A stretch of 64,000 bases of DNA from Stenotrophomonas maltophilia (lineage in GTDB: Bacteria > Pseudomonadota > Gammaproteobacteria > Xanthomonadales > Xanthomonadaceae): positions 2,294,001-2,358,000 of the forward strand of contig NZ_CP090423.1 in NCBI RefSeq assembly GCF_023518235.1, read 5' to 3'. Positions 36,573 through 44,280 of this stretch are shown in pieces. Made by a program: the position numbers and the translations under genes. The notes under the pieces were generated by a model. That model searched no databases and was not told where the DNA came from. It was given only the letters and a program-made list of their open reading frames with translations. Numbering within the stretch: position 1 is the stretch's first letter; each line of letters starts with the position of its first letter.

Positions 36573-36640
36573 GGGGACGGAGGGGATTAAGTCGCAATCG
36601 CCCATGAAGTGCCAGAAGCGACTTAATCCCCTCCGTCCCC
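36573..36640. repeat. Long inverted repeat with 23-bp perfect arms
   Basis: The arms at 36573-36595 (beginning GGGGACGGAGGGGATTAAG) and 36618-36640 are perfect inverted copies around a 22-nt loop. The sequence starts 5 bp after the end of the EamA gene on the minus strand, where it would form a very stable 3' hairpin. GGGGACGGAGGGG-type palindromes are common REP-like repeats in proteobacteria. It is unrelated in sequence to SMAG. Confidence 0.9.
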
Positions 36641-36645
36641 TTTCT

Positions 36646-37509
36646 TCAGCGGCTGAAGCGGCGGGCGCCGGCCACGCAGATCACCGCGGCCAGCGTCACC
36701 AGCACCATGCCCAGGCTGACCGACTCGTGCAGCAGCAGTGCAGCCAGCGCCAGGCCGAAGAACGGTTGCAGCAGCTGCAACTGGCCGACGGCCGCGATGC
36801 CGCCTTGTGCCAGGCCGCGGTACCAGAACAGGAACCCAAGCAGCATGCTGAACACCGCCACGTACCCCAGCGCCCACCATGCCGAGGCATCCACCGCAGC
36901 AAACGAGACCGGGCGCATCAGTACTGTCAGCGGCAACATCACCGGCAGCGCCAGCAGTAGCGCCCAGCTGATCACCTGCCAGCCACCGAGATGTCGCGCA
37001 AGCCGGCCGCCCTCTGCATAGCCCAGCCCGCACACCACGATCGCCGCCAGCATCAGCAGGTCGGCCTGCAGCGAGGCCTCGATACCGTTGCGGGCCGCGT
37101 AGCCGACCACGCAGGCACTGCCCAGCAGCGAGAACAGCCAGAACGCCGGGCGCGGACGATCACCGCCCCGCAGCACGCCGAACAACGCCGTGCTCAACGG
37201 CAGCAGGCCGAGAAACACGATCGTGTGCGCCGAGGACGCATGGCGCAGGGCCAGCGCGGTCAACAGCGGAAAGCCCACCACCACGCCCAGGCTGACTACC
37301 GCCAGCCCGGGCAGGTCTGCGCGCCGGGGCCAGGGCTGGCGCAGCAGCAGCAAAAGCCCCAGCCCGAGCACGGCGGCGATGCTGGCGCGCGCGGCGGTGA
37401 CGAACCCCGCATCCAGCTGCAGCACCGCCAGGCGAGTGGCCGGCAACGAGCCGGCAAAAATCACCACACCAATGAAGCCATTGACCCACCCACTCGCCGA
37501 CCGTTCCAC
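36646..37509 (-). CDS. EamA/DMT-family transporter
   Basis: The 287-residue inner-membrane protein has ten hydrophobic helices in two EamA repeats (for example GFIGVVIFAGSLPATRLAV and the terminal LGMVLVTLAAVICVAGA). These transporters export amino acids or metabolites. It is divergent from a MocR-type regulator with a strong palindrome between them, and EamA exporters are frequent MocR targets. The substrate is unknown. Confidence 0.88.
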   Translation of the reverse strand: MERSASGWVNGFIGVVIFAGSLPATRLAVLQLDAGFVTAARASIAAVLGLGLLLLLRQPWPRRADLPGLAVVSLGVVVGFPLLTALALRHASSAHTIVFLGLLPLSTALFGVLRGGDRPRPAFWLFSLLGSACVVGYAARNGIEASLQADLLMLAAIVVCGLGYAEGGRLARHLGGWQVISWALLLALPVMLPLTVLMRPVSFAAVDASAWWALGYVAVFSMLLGFLFWYRGLAQGGIAAVGQLQLLQPFFGLALAALLLHESVSLGMVLVTLAAVICVAGARRFSR

Positions 37510-37589
37510 AGCTGTGCTCCCGCAATGCCGGGCGATGCCCGGTGGACGTCCATGGAAGCATCGACCGCCGCATCTCCCCAGCTACAATC

Positions 37590-37615
37590 CAGTACAGTTT
37601 CAAGAAACTGTACTG
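37590..37615. promoter_or_regulatory. Candidate MocR operator, 12-bp perfect arms
   Basis: CAGTACAGTTTC and GAAACTGTACTG are perfect inverted arms separated by AA, centred about 94 bp from the EamA start and 38 bp from the MocR start. The symmetry and place between divergent genes make it the obvious binding site for the regulator. Confidence 0.75.
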
Positions 37616-37640
37616 CTCACACTTCCACTACAGTCCCGCC

Positions 37641-39020
37641 ATGAACCGCCCCCTTACCCGCATCGAATCGGTCATCCACACAGTCCGCAGCCGCATCAGC
37701 GCACGGCTGGACGGGCCGGGCTCGCGTCTGCCCTCGGTGCGCGCGCAGGCGGCGGCGATGGGGGTGTCGGTGTCCACCGTGGTCGAGGCCTACGAGCGCC
37801 TGACAGCGGAAGGCGTGATCGCCGCCCGCGCCGGGTCCGGCTTCTACGTCAGCGGCCCGGTGGCGCCGTTGGCCCTGGCCGAGATGGAACCCCGGCTGGA
37901 CCGTGCGGTGGATCCGCTGTGGGTGTCACGACAATCGCTGGAAACACCCGCCGGCCACCTCAAGCCCGGCTGCGGCTGGATGCCCAGCGCCTGGCTGTAC
38001 CACGATGGCATGCGTCGCGGCCTGCGCCGGCTGGCGCGCGTCGATGCACCGCAGCTGGTCGACTACGCCGGACCGCTCGGGCTGCCCGTCCTGCGCCAGC
38101 TGTTGCAGCGGCGTGCGGCCATGCTGGGCATCGACGCGCCGATGGAGCAGATCCTGCTCACCGAATCGGGCACGCATGCCGTCGACCTGATCTGCCGTTT
38201 CCTGCTCAAGCCCGGCGACTGCGTGCTGGTCGATGACCCCAGCTACTTCAATTACCACGCCCTGCTGAAGGCCCACCAGGTACAGGCGGTGGGTGTGCCG
38301 TACACGCACGCCGGCCCGGATCTGGACGCGTTCGCGCAGGCCCTGCAGGCGCACACACCGCGGCTGTACATCACCAATTCCGGCCTGCACAACCCGACCG
38401 GCGCGATCCTCTCGGCCAGCACCGCGCATCGGCTGTTGGGGCTGGCCGAACGCAGCGAACTGATCATCATCGAAGACGACATCTTTGCCGACTTCGAGCT
38501 GCACCCTGCGCCGCGGCTGGCCGCGCTCGATGGCCTGTCGCGGGTGATCCATGTCGGCAGTTTCTCCAAGACGTTGTCGGCCGCCTCGCGCTGCGGTTAC
38601 ATCGCCGCGCGCCCGGAGTGGATCGAGGCGCTGACTGATCTGAAGCTGGCCACCAGCTTCGGCGGTGGCCACCTGACCGCGCAGCTGATGCACATCGCAT
38701 TGACCGACAGCGGCTATCGCCGCCACATGCAGTCGGTGCGCTCGCGCCTGGCCGATGCGCGCCGGCACACGCTGCGGAAACTGCACGCGCTGGGCATCAC
38801 CGCGTGGCTGCAACCGGAAGCCGGCCTGTTCCTCTGGTGCCAGCTACCCGATGGCCGCGATGCCGCTGCGTTGGCGCGGCAATGCCTGCGCGAGGGCATC
38901 GTGCTGGCACCGGGCAATGCCTTCAGCCAGTCGCAGCGCGCGGCCGACTATCTGCGCTTCAACGTTTCGCAGTGCCAGGACCCACGGATCTGGCAGGTGC
39001 TGGCGCAGGCGCTGCGCTGA
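37641..39020 (+). CDS. MocR/GntR-type PLP-dependent transcriptional regulator
   Basis: The 459-residue protein fuses an N-terminal winged helix (SRLPSVRAQAAAMGVSVSTVVEAYERL) to a fold-type-I aminotransferase-like domain. The domain has NSGLHNPTGAI, the IIIEDDIFADFE aspartate region and the PLP lysine in HVGSFSKTLSAASRCGYI (Lys310). The start is the ATG at 37641, after the palindrome. It should sense an amino compound or PLP form and control the divergent EamA exporter. Its 3' end overlaps the convergent LysR gene by 62 bp. Confidence 0.92.
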   Translation: MNRPLTRIESVIHTVRSRISARLDGPGSRLPSVRAQAAAMGVSVSTVVEAYERLTAEGVIAARAGSGFYVSGPVAPLALAEMEPRLDRAVDPLWVSRQSLETPAGHLKPGCGWMPSAWLYHDGMRRGLRRLARVDAPQLVDYAGPLGLPVLRQLLQRRAAMLGIDAPMEQILLTESGTHAVDLICRFLLKPGDCVLVDDPSYFNYHALLKAHQVQAVGVPYTHAGPDLDAFAQALQAHTPRLYITNSGLHNPTGAILSASTAHRLLGLAERSELIIIEDDIFADFELHPAPRLAALDGLSRVIHVGSFSKTLSAASRCGYIAARPEWIEALTDLKLATSFGGGHLTAQLMHIALTDSGYRRHMQSVRSRLADARRHTLRKLHALGITAWLQPEAGLFLWCQLPDGRDAAALARQCLREGIVLAPGNAFSQSQRAADYLRFNVSQCQDPRIWQVLAQALR

Positions 39021-39903
39021 GCTGGTAATGCGCCACCAGCGCGTCCACCACCACGCGCACGCCCGGCAACTGGCCGCGACGATGCGGCAGCAGCACGCTG
39101 GTGGTCACCTCTCCGGCATGCCACTGCGGCAATACCTGCTGCAGGCGGCCGGCGGCGATGGCCGCCGCACACAGGCTGTGCGGCAACACGGTGATGCCCA
39201 GGCCGGCTTCGGCCGCCGCGATCAGCAGCTGCGATTCGTTGCCGACCATCGCCACCTGCGGTTCCACCTGCACGCTGCGCGCGGCCGGCCCCTGCAGTGT
39301 CCAGCGCGTTGCGTGGCGCGCGGTCAGCAGCCCGGCATGCCCGCGCAGCTGCTCCGGCGCATCCAGCGCAGGCGCGGTGGCCAGGTATGCGGGCGCCGCC
39401 ACCAGCACAATGCGTTCGCTGCCCAGCGCGCGCTGCACCAGACCCGAATCCGGCAAGGGGCCGAAGTGGCTGCGCAGGGCGATGTCGATGCCTTCCTGCG
39501 CCAGGTCGATGAAACGATCACTCACTTCAACTTCGATGCGCAGCCGCGGATAGCGCCGGGCCAGCGCGGGCAGGCAGGCGGCGAGCTCGCCCTGTACCAC
39601 CGGAATCGAAGCGCTGATGCGCACGGTGCCGCTGGGTTCGGCCTGGCGGTCGCGGACGATGGCCTCGGCAGCCTCAACCTCGGACAACGCCGCGCGTGCG
39701 CGTTCGAAGAACTCCTGACCGACCTCGGTCAGCGCAAAGCGACGCGAACTGCGCTGCAGCAGGCGCACCTGCAGATGCTCCTCCAGCAATGCCACACGCT
39801 TGCTCAGGGTCGAGCGCGGCAGGCCCAGATGGCGACCGCCGGCGGCAAAGCCGCCCTGCTCCACGGCAGTCACGAACAGGGCCAGGTCGTTGAGATTGAG
39901 CAT
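38959..39903 (-). CDS. LysR-family transcriptional regulator
   Basis: The 314-residue protein (start MLNLNDLALF at 39903) has a LysR HTH (FAAGGRHLGLPRSTLSKRVALLEE) and effector domain. Its last residues (SAAPAPAPARSVGPGTAKR) are Pro/Ala-rich and overlap the 3' end of the MocR gene in antisense. It is divergent from a glutathione S-transferase gene across two perfect palindromes. Confidence 0.9.
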   Translation of the reverse strand: MLNLNDLALFVTAVEQGGFAAGGRHLGLPRSTLSKRVALLEEHLQVRLLQRSSRRFALTEVGQEFFERARAALSEVEAAEAIVRDRQAEPSGTVRISASIPVVQGELAACLPALARRYPRLRIEVEVSDRFIDLAQEGIDIALRSHFGPLPDSGLVQRALGSERIVLVAAPAYLATAPALDAPEQLRGHAGLLTARHATRWTLQGPAARSVQVEPQVAMVGNESQLLIAAAEAGLGITVLPHSLCAAAIAAGRLQQVLPQWHAGEVTTSVLLPHRRGQLPGVRVVVDALVAHYQLSAAPAPAPARSVGPGTAKR

Positions 39904-39910
39904 GCGCAAC

Positions 39911-39948
39911 GTCCACAGATGTGGACTTCAGGATGCCATTCGAATGGC
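39911..39948. promoter_or_regulatory. Two operator-like palindromes between LysR and GST genes
   Basis: GTCCACAGATGTGGAC (39911-39926, 7-bp arms) and GCCATTCGAATGGC (39935-39948, perfect) lie within the 115-bp divergent gap. The first begins 8 bp from the LysR start. Either could be the LysR recognition site; the second is nearer the GST promoter region. Confidence 0.6.
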
Positions 39949-40018
39949 TTCTGTCGCAATGTCCATGCAGGCACGCTTCCCCTACCCGCCGCACCGCGGC
40001 TTCAACCGGAAACCTGCC

Positions 40019-40717
40019 ATGACCCCGATCCTCTTCTACGGCGTGCCCTCGGGCTGCTCGTTCGGCTCCATCGTTGCCCTGGAATGGCTGCGCCAGCCCT
40101 ACCAGCTGTGCCGCATCGAAATGCCCGGCCAGGTACAGGGCGAAGACTATCGCCGCCTCAATCTGCTTGGAGAAACGCCCACCCTGCGCACCGCCAACGG
40201 TGAACTGATCAGCGAAAGCCTGGCCATCCTCAACCACCTGGCCGCGCGCGGCATCGCCCAGGGCTGGGGATTCGCGCAGGGCACGCCCGGCTTCGACCGC
40301 CTCAACCAGGCGCTGGCCTACCTCAACACCAGCTTCTTTGGCGCCTATGCCCCGCTCTGGCACGCGCTGGAACATGCCGAAGGTGCCGACGGCGAAGCCC
40401 TGCGCCGCTACGGCACGGAAAAAGTACGCCACGTGCATCAGGCGCTTGAGCAGATGATCGGCAACGGCCCCTGGCTGCTGGGCGGACAGCGCAGCCTGGC
40501 CGACGCCTACTTCGCCGGCATCGCCCGCTGGAACGACTACCACCAGGTGGTCGACCGCCGCCACTTCCCGAAGCTGCAGCAGCTGTTCGAACGACTCCAG
40601 GACGATGCCGGCGTGCAGTTCGCGCACGCCATCGAGGCGCAGCGGACGGTAACCAGCAGCGGCGGTTTCCTTGGCGAGGTGCGGTTGCAGGATGTGCTGG
40701 AAGCGGAAGCGGCCTGA
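40019..40717 (+). CDS. Glutathione S-transferase family protein
   Basis: The 232-residue protein begins with a thioredoxin-like GST-N domain (ILFYGVPSGCSFGSIVALEWL) that includes LLGETPTLRTANGELISESLAI for glutathione binding. An all-helical GST-C domain follows with WLLGGQRSLADAYFAG. The catalytic residue is probably Ser or Cys in the PSGCSFGS segment. It is the likely target of the divergent LysR regulator. Typical roles are detoxification of electrophiles or aromatic breakdown. Confidence 0.88.
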   Translation: MTPILFYGVPSGCSFGSIVALEWLRQPYQLCRIEMPGQVQGEDYRRLNLLGETPTLRTANGELISESLAILNHLAARGIAQGWGFAQGTPGFDRLNQALAYLNTSFFGAYAPLWHALEHAEGADGEALRRYGTEKVRHVHQALEQMIGNGPWLLGGQRSLADAYFAGIARWNDYHQVVDRRHFPKLQQLFERLQDDAGVQFAHAIEAQRTVTSSGGFLGEVRLQDVLEAEAA

Positions 40718-40804
40718 GCGATCACCTGCCTGTGCGGCAGCGGCGCGCAATGCCCCTTGCGCGCCGCGCTACAGTGGTATGTCGCCCGTTGCAGGAAACC
40801 GCGC

Positions 40805-41479
40805 ATGTCCATGTTCTCCGATCCGCAGGCGGTAGCCCGCTACGCCGAAGGCCCACTGCGCCAGGTGCCGGGCTTTCTGGCCCTGCAGCAGATGAGCCAG
40901 TTGCTGCTGGCCGAGCGGGTTCCAGCACAGGGCCGCGTGCTGGTGCTCGGCGCCGGTGGCGGGCTGGAGCTGAAGGCCTTTGCCGAGGCGCAACCGGGTT
41001 GGCAACTGCTGGGGGTCGACCCAGCCGCGCCGATGCTGGCCCTGGCCGAGCAGACACTGGGCCCGTTGATATCGCGAGTGCAGCTGTTGGAAGGCTATAT
41101 CGACGATGCGCCGGACATGCGCTTCGACGGTGCCAGCTGCCTGCTGACCCTGCATTTCCTCGATGCCGCGCAGCGCCTGCACACACTGCGTGAACTGCAC
41201 AGGCGCCTGCAACGCGGCGCGCCACTGGTGGTGGCCCACCACAGCGTGCCGCAGGATCCGGCCGGCAAGCGGCGCTGGTTGCAGCGCTATGCAGCCTTCG
41301 CCGAAGCATCCGGCGTGGCACATGCTGATGCGCAGCGCGCGATCGAGGCCATTGCCGAGCGATTGCCACTGCTGGCGCCCGAACAGGAGGTCGCCCTGCT
41401 GCAGGAGGCCGGCTTCGAAGGCGCAGAGCTGTTCTATGCAGGTTTCAGTTTCAAGGGCTGGGTGGCTTATGCGGCTTGA
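40805..41479 (+). CDS. SAM-dependent class I methyltransferase
   Basis: The 224-residue protein has motif I VLVLGAGGGLELKAFAE, motif II-like LLGVDPAAPMLALA, and a post-motif region SCLLTLHFLDAAQRLHTLRELHRRL typical of class I methyltransferases. The start at MSMFSDPQAV (40805) is preferred; the frame is open 48 nt further. The substrate is unknown. It may be cotranscribed with the GST gene 87 bp upstream. Confidence 0.85.
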   Translation: MSMFSDPQAVARYAEGPLRQVPGFLALQQMSQLLLAERVPAQGRVLVLGAGGGLELKAFAEAQPGWQLLGVDPAAPMLALAEQTLGPLISRVQLLEGYIDDAPDMRFDGASCLLTLHFLDAAQRLHTLRELHRRLQRGAPLVVAHHSVPQDPAGKRRWLQRYAAFAEASGVAHADAQRAIEAIAERLPLLAPEQEVALLQEAGFEGAELFYAGFSFKGWVAYAA

Positions 41480-41522
41480 CGCCTTGGCGCAGCCGAGGCC
41501 AGGTTTGGATGCGGCGTCGGCC

Positions 41523-41543
41523 GTCGAGCAAGCTCGACGCTAC
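41523..41543 (-). repeat. SMAG repeat downstream of Smqnr
   Basis: The minus strand reads GTAGCGTCGAGCTTGCTCGA then C, a GTAG-headed palindrome lying between the convergent methyltransferase and Smqnr stops. It could form a 3' hairpin for either mRNA. Confidence 0.85.
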
Positions 41544-41551
41544 GGGTACGC

Positions 41552-42211
41552 TCAGGGCACCACCGTAATGCCGATGCGCTTCATCAACAGCGCCACCTGC
41601 TGCACGTCCAGCGTGGCGCCGCGCAGGTTGGTGCTGCGCAGGTCCAGCTCACCCAGCTCCGAGTTGGTCAGATCGCAGTCGGTGAAGCTGGCGCTGTTCC
41701 AGTCGATGCCCTCGAACTGGCCCCCGGACAGGTCCGAGCCGGCGAAGCTGGCACCGCTCACATTCGCGCCGTCCCAGCAGTTCTCCCACAGCTCGCACTT
41801 TTCCAGCGTCACCCGCGAAAAATTGGCATAGCGCAGGTTCGATTTCTTGATGAACGCACTGCAGAACCAGCTGCGCGTGGTGATCTGGTTCATGAAGCTG
41901 GCGTTGCTGAAGTCCGCGCCCTGCGCGCGGCACTCGCTGATCTCCAGGCCGAGCGCCTTGATGAAGTTGAAATGGCACAGGCTGAGGTCGCAGCTGCGGA
42001 AGCTGGCTTCCTTCAGCGTGGCGCCGTTGAAGCGGCAGCCCAAGCGGCTGTCAGCATCGTAGAAGCTGCAGTTGATGAACTCGGTGGCGGTCAGGTCCAC
42101 GCCGGAAAAATCGCATTCGTGGAACTGCTGGTCGACCACTTTCTGGCCGGTGTACTGGTCCGCGCCGATGCGCAGCCTGCGGTGAACGATGGGGGACATC
42201 AGGGATTCCAT
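41552..42211 (-). CDS. qnr: Qnr-type pentapeptide-repeat protein (SmQnr)
   Basis: SmQnr protects DNA gyrase and topoisomerase IV from quinolones. The 219-residue protein is built of pentapeptide repeats and carries the Qnr blocks ITTRSWFCSAFI, CELWENCWDGANVSG, GSDLSGGQFEGIDW and CDLTNSELGELDLR, which closely resemble QnrB. The start at MESLMSPIV gives exactly the 219-residue Smqnr length I recall. It is divergent from a DeoR regulator. No mobile element borders it, consistent with an intrinsic chromosomal gene. Confidence 0.95.
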   Translation of the reverse strand: MESLMSPIVHRRLRIGADQYTGQKVVDQQFHECDFSGVDLTATEFINCSFYDADSRLGCRFNGATLKEASFRSCDLSLCHFNFIKALGLEISECRAQGADFSNASFMNQITTRSWFCSAFIKKSNLRYANFSRVTLEKCELWENCWDGANVSGASFAGSDLSGGQFEGIDWNSASFTDCDLTNSELGELDLRSTNLRGATLDVQQVALLMKRIGITVVP

Positions 42212-42310
42212 GCCAGAAGCGCGGCCATGATGCCGGGCCACTGCCGCATTCCAAAGCCCTACGCCGGCACGGGCTCACCCGCTCATCGGCCGCGCCATTG
42301 CCCAATGCCT

Positions 42311-42340
42311 GTTGTTGCACGTTCATGCACGAACATGCAC
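42311..42340 (+). promoter_or_regulatory. Candidate SmQnrR operator: three 10-bp direct repeats
   Basis: GTTGTTGCAC, GTTCATGCAC and GAACATGCAC follow each other without gaps in the divergent region, just before the regulator start. DeoR regulators often bind tandem repeats of about 10 bp on one DNA face. The middle units also form a GTTC...GAAC partial palindrome. This is the best visible candidate for repression of Smqnr. Confidence 0.6.
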
Positions 42341-42349
42341 ACTCGTACC

Positions 42350-43126
42350 ATGAGCTCCGAACCCAATTCCCTCCCCGCCGAGCGCACCCGGCTGATCCTC
42401 GAGGAACTGCGCCAGCAGGGCCGCGTGGTGGCCGCCGAGCTGGCGCGTCGTTATGCCGTCTCCGAAGATTCGATCCGCCGCGACCTGCGCGAACTGGCTG
42501 CCCAGGGCCTGTGCCAGCGCGTCTACGGCGGCGCCGTGCTGCCGCCGCCGAAGGAACGCCCGCTGCGCGAGCGGCTCACCCGCGACCGTGGCGACAAGGC
42601 CGAACTGGCCGCGCGCGTCTGTGCCCTGCTGCAACCTGGCCAGCTGGTGCTGCTCGATGCCAGTTCGACCAACCTGGCCATCGCCCAGCAGTTGCCGCCC
42701 GAACTGGCACTGACGGTGATCACCAACGCGCCGCAGATCGCCACCGCCGCCAGCCTGCATGAAGGCACTTCCGTGCAGCTGATCGGCGGCCGCCTGGCCA
42801 GCGGTGGGGGCGCGGTGGGCGCCGAAGCACTGGCCCAGGTGCAGCGCCTGCGTGCCGACGTGTACCTGCCCGGCCCGTGCGCGGTGGACGGCGACACCGG
42901 TGTGTGGGCGATGGATGCCGAAGAAGCCACATTGAAGCGTGCCATGGTGGCCTGCAGCGGCCGTGTCATCGTCGCCGCCACCACCGAGAAGCTCGGCGCC
43001 CGTGGCCACTGGCAGATTGCCAGCCTGGACGAGATCGACGACCTGGTGCTCACCACCAGCGCACCACCGGCCTTGGCCGCGCGCTTCCGCGCCGCCGGCA
43101 TCGCAGTGCACCCCACTCCCCCCTGA
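42350..43126 (+). CDS. smqnrR: DeoR-family regulator SmQnrR
   Basis: The 258-residue regulator has a DeoR HTH (AERTRLILEELRQQGRVVAAELARRYAVSEDSIRRDLRELAAQG) followed by VYGGAV and a sugar-phosphate-sensor-like domain with LLDASSTNLAIAQ. In S. maltophilia, SmQnrR is reported to repress Smqnr and smtcrA. Start choice is uncertain: an ATG at 42335 would lie inside the repeats; 42350 is preferred. smtcrA follows 11 bp downstream. Confidence 0.92.
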   Translation: MSSEPNSLPAERTRLILEELRQQGRVVAAELARRYAVSEDSIRRDLRELAAQGLCQRVYGGAVLPPPKERPLRERLTRDRGDKAELAARVCALLQPGQLVLLDASSTNLAIAQQLPPELALTVITNAPQIATAASLHEGTSVQLIGGRLASGGGAVGAEALAQVQRLRADVYLPGPCAVDGDTGVWAMDAEEATLKRAMVACSGRVIVAATTEKLGARGHWQIASLDEIDDLVLTTSAPPALAARFRAAGIAVHPTPP

Positions 43127-43137
43127 CCGTACCGCTC

Positions 43138-44271
43138 ATGTCCCTTGCCAACCGCGCGCGTGCCGAACAGCACGCGACCCGCGCTGCGTTCTTCATTCCC
43201 GGCTTCGCCACCGCGCTGTGGGCCACCCTGGTGCCGTTCGCCAAGGCACGTACGGAGATCAACGACGCCACATTGGGCCTGGTGCTGCTTTGCCTCGGTG
43301 CCGGTTCGCTGCTGGCGATGCCGTTGTCCGGCGTGCTGGCCGCGCGCCTCGGCTGCCGCCGGGTGATGGTGGCCAGCAGCCTGCTGATCTGCCTGACCGT
43401 GCCCGGGCTGGCACTGGCCGATTCGGCGTGGCTGCTGGGCCTGGTGCTGTTCGTGTTCGGTGCCGCCGTTGGCGCGATGGACTGCACCATGAACGTACAG
43501 GCGGTGATCGTCGAGCGCGAGGCACGGCGCGTGATGATGTCCGGCTTCCACGCCTTCTTCAGCATCGGCGGCTTCCTCGGTGCAGCGATGATGACCCTGC
43601 TGCTTTCCGCACAGCTGCCACCGCTGGCCTCGGTGCTGATCGGTGTGGCTGCAATGCTGCTGGCGATGCTGGTGTCGGCGTCGTACTGGCACAGCGAACG
43701 CATGCCCCACGACACCCCGATGCTGGCGATGCCCCATGGCATCGTGCTGTTCATCGGCGTGCTGGCCTTCATTGCTTTCCTCGGCGAAGGCGCGATGCTG
43801 GACTGGAGCGCGGTGTTCCTCAGCGATGTACGCCGCGTCGATGCGAGCCTGGCCGGCATCGGCTATGTGACCTTCACCCTGACCATGACCGTCGCGCGCC
43901 TGTTCGGCGATGCACTGGTGGCGCGGGTGGGACGCGAACGCGCCATCGTGTTCGGCGGCCTGCTCGCTGCCAGCGGCGTACTGGTGCTCACGCTGGTCAC
44001 GCCCTGGCAGGCCTCACTGGCCGGGTATGTGCTGGTCGGCCTCGGCTGCGCCAACATCGCACCCGCGCTGTTCTCGCTGGCGGGCCACCAGACACGCATG
44101 CCGGGTGCGCTGGCGATCACCGCCGTGTCCACGCTGGGCTTTGCCGGCATTCTTGCCGGCCCGGCACTCATCGGCTTCGCCGCCAACCACTTCGGCCTGA
44201 TCGCTGCATTCATCGGTGTGGCCATCGCACTGCTGCTGGTGGCGGTGTCCACGCGCTGGCTGCGGGTGTAG
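43138..44271 (+). CDS. smtcrA: MFS transporter SmTcrA
   Basis: The 377-residue MFS protein has about 12 helices; residues near GVLAARLGCRRVMVASS form the loop 2-3 motif. It follows the DeoR gene immediately, as described for smtcrA, an efflux gene repressed by SmQnrR and tied to tetracycline/antibiotic export in S. maltophilia (recalled knowledge). The family resemblance is to FucP-like and drug-H+ antiporters. Confidence 0.85.
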   Translation: MSLANRARAEQHATRAAFFIPGFATALWATLVPFAKARTEINDATLGLVLLCLGAGSLLAMPLSGVLAARLGCRRVMVASSLLICLTVPGLALADSAWLLGLVLFVFGAAVGAMDCTMNVQAVIVEREARRVMMSGFHAFFSIGGFLGAAMMTLLLSAQLPPLASVLIGVAAMLLAMLVSASYWHSERMPHDTPMLAMPHGIVLFIGVLAFIAFLGEGAMLDWSAVFLSDVRRVDASLAGIGYVTFTLTMTVARLFGDALVARVGRERAIVFGGLLAASGVLVLTLVTPWQASLAGYVLVGLGCANIAPALFSLAGHQTRMPGALAITAVSTLGFAGILAGPALIGFAANHFGLIAAFIGVAIALLLVAVSTRWLRV

Positions 44272-44280
44272 CGCGCGGCA

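Noticed and set aside
41552..42211. Acquired mobile qnr gene
   Set aside because: No insertion sequence, integron or composition break flanks it; the divergent DeoR gene and MFS neighbour match the intrinsic chromosomal locus.
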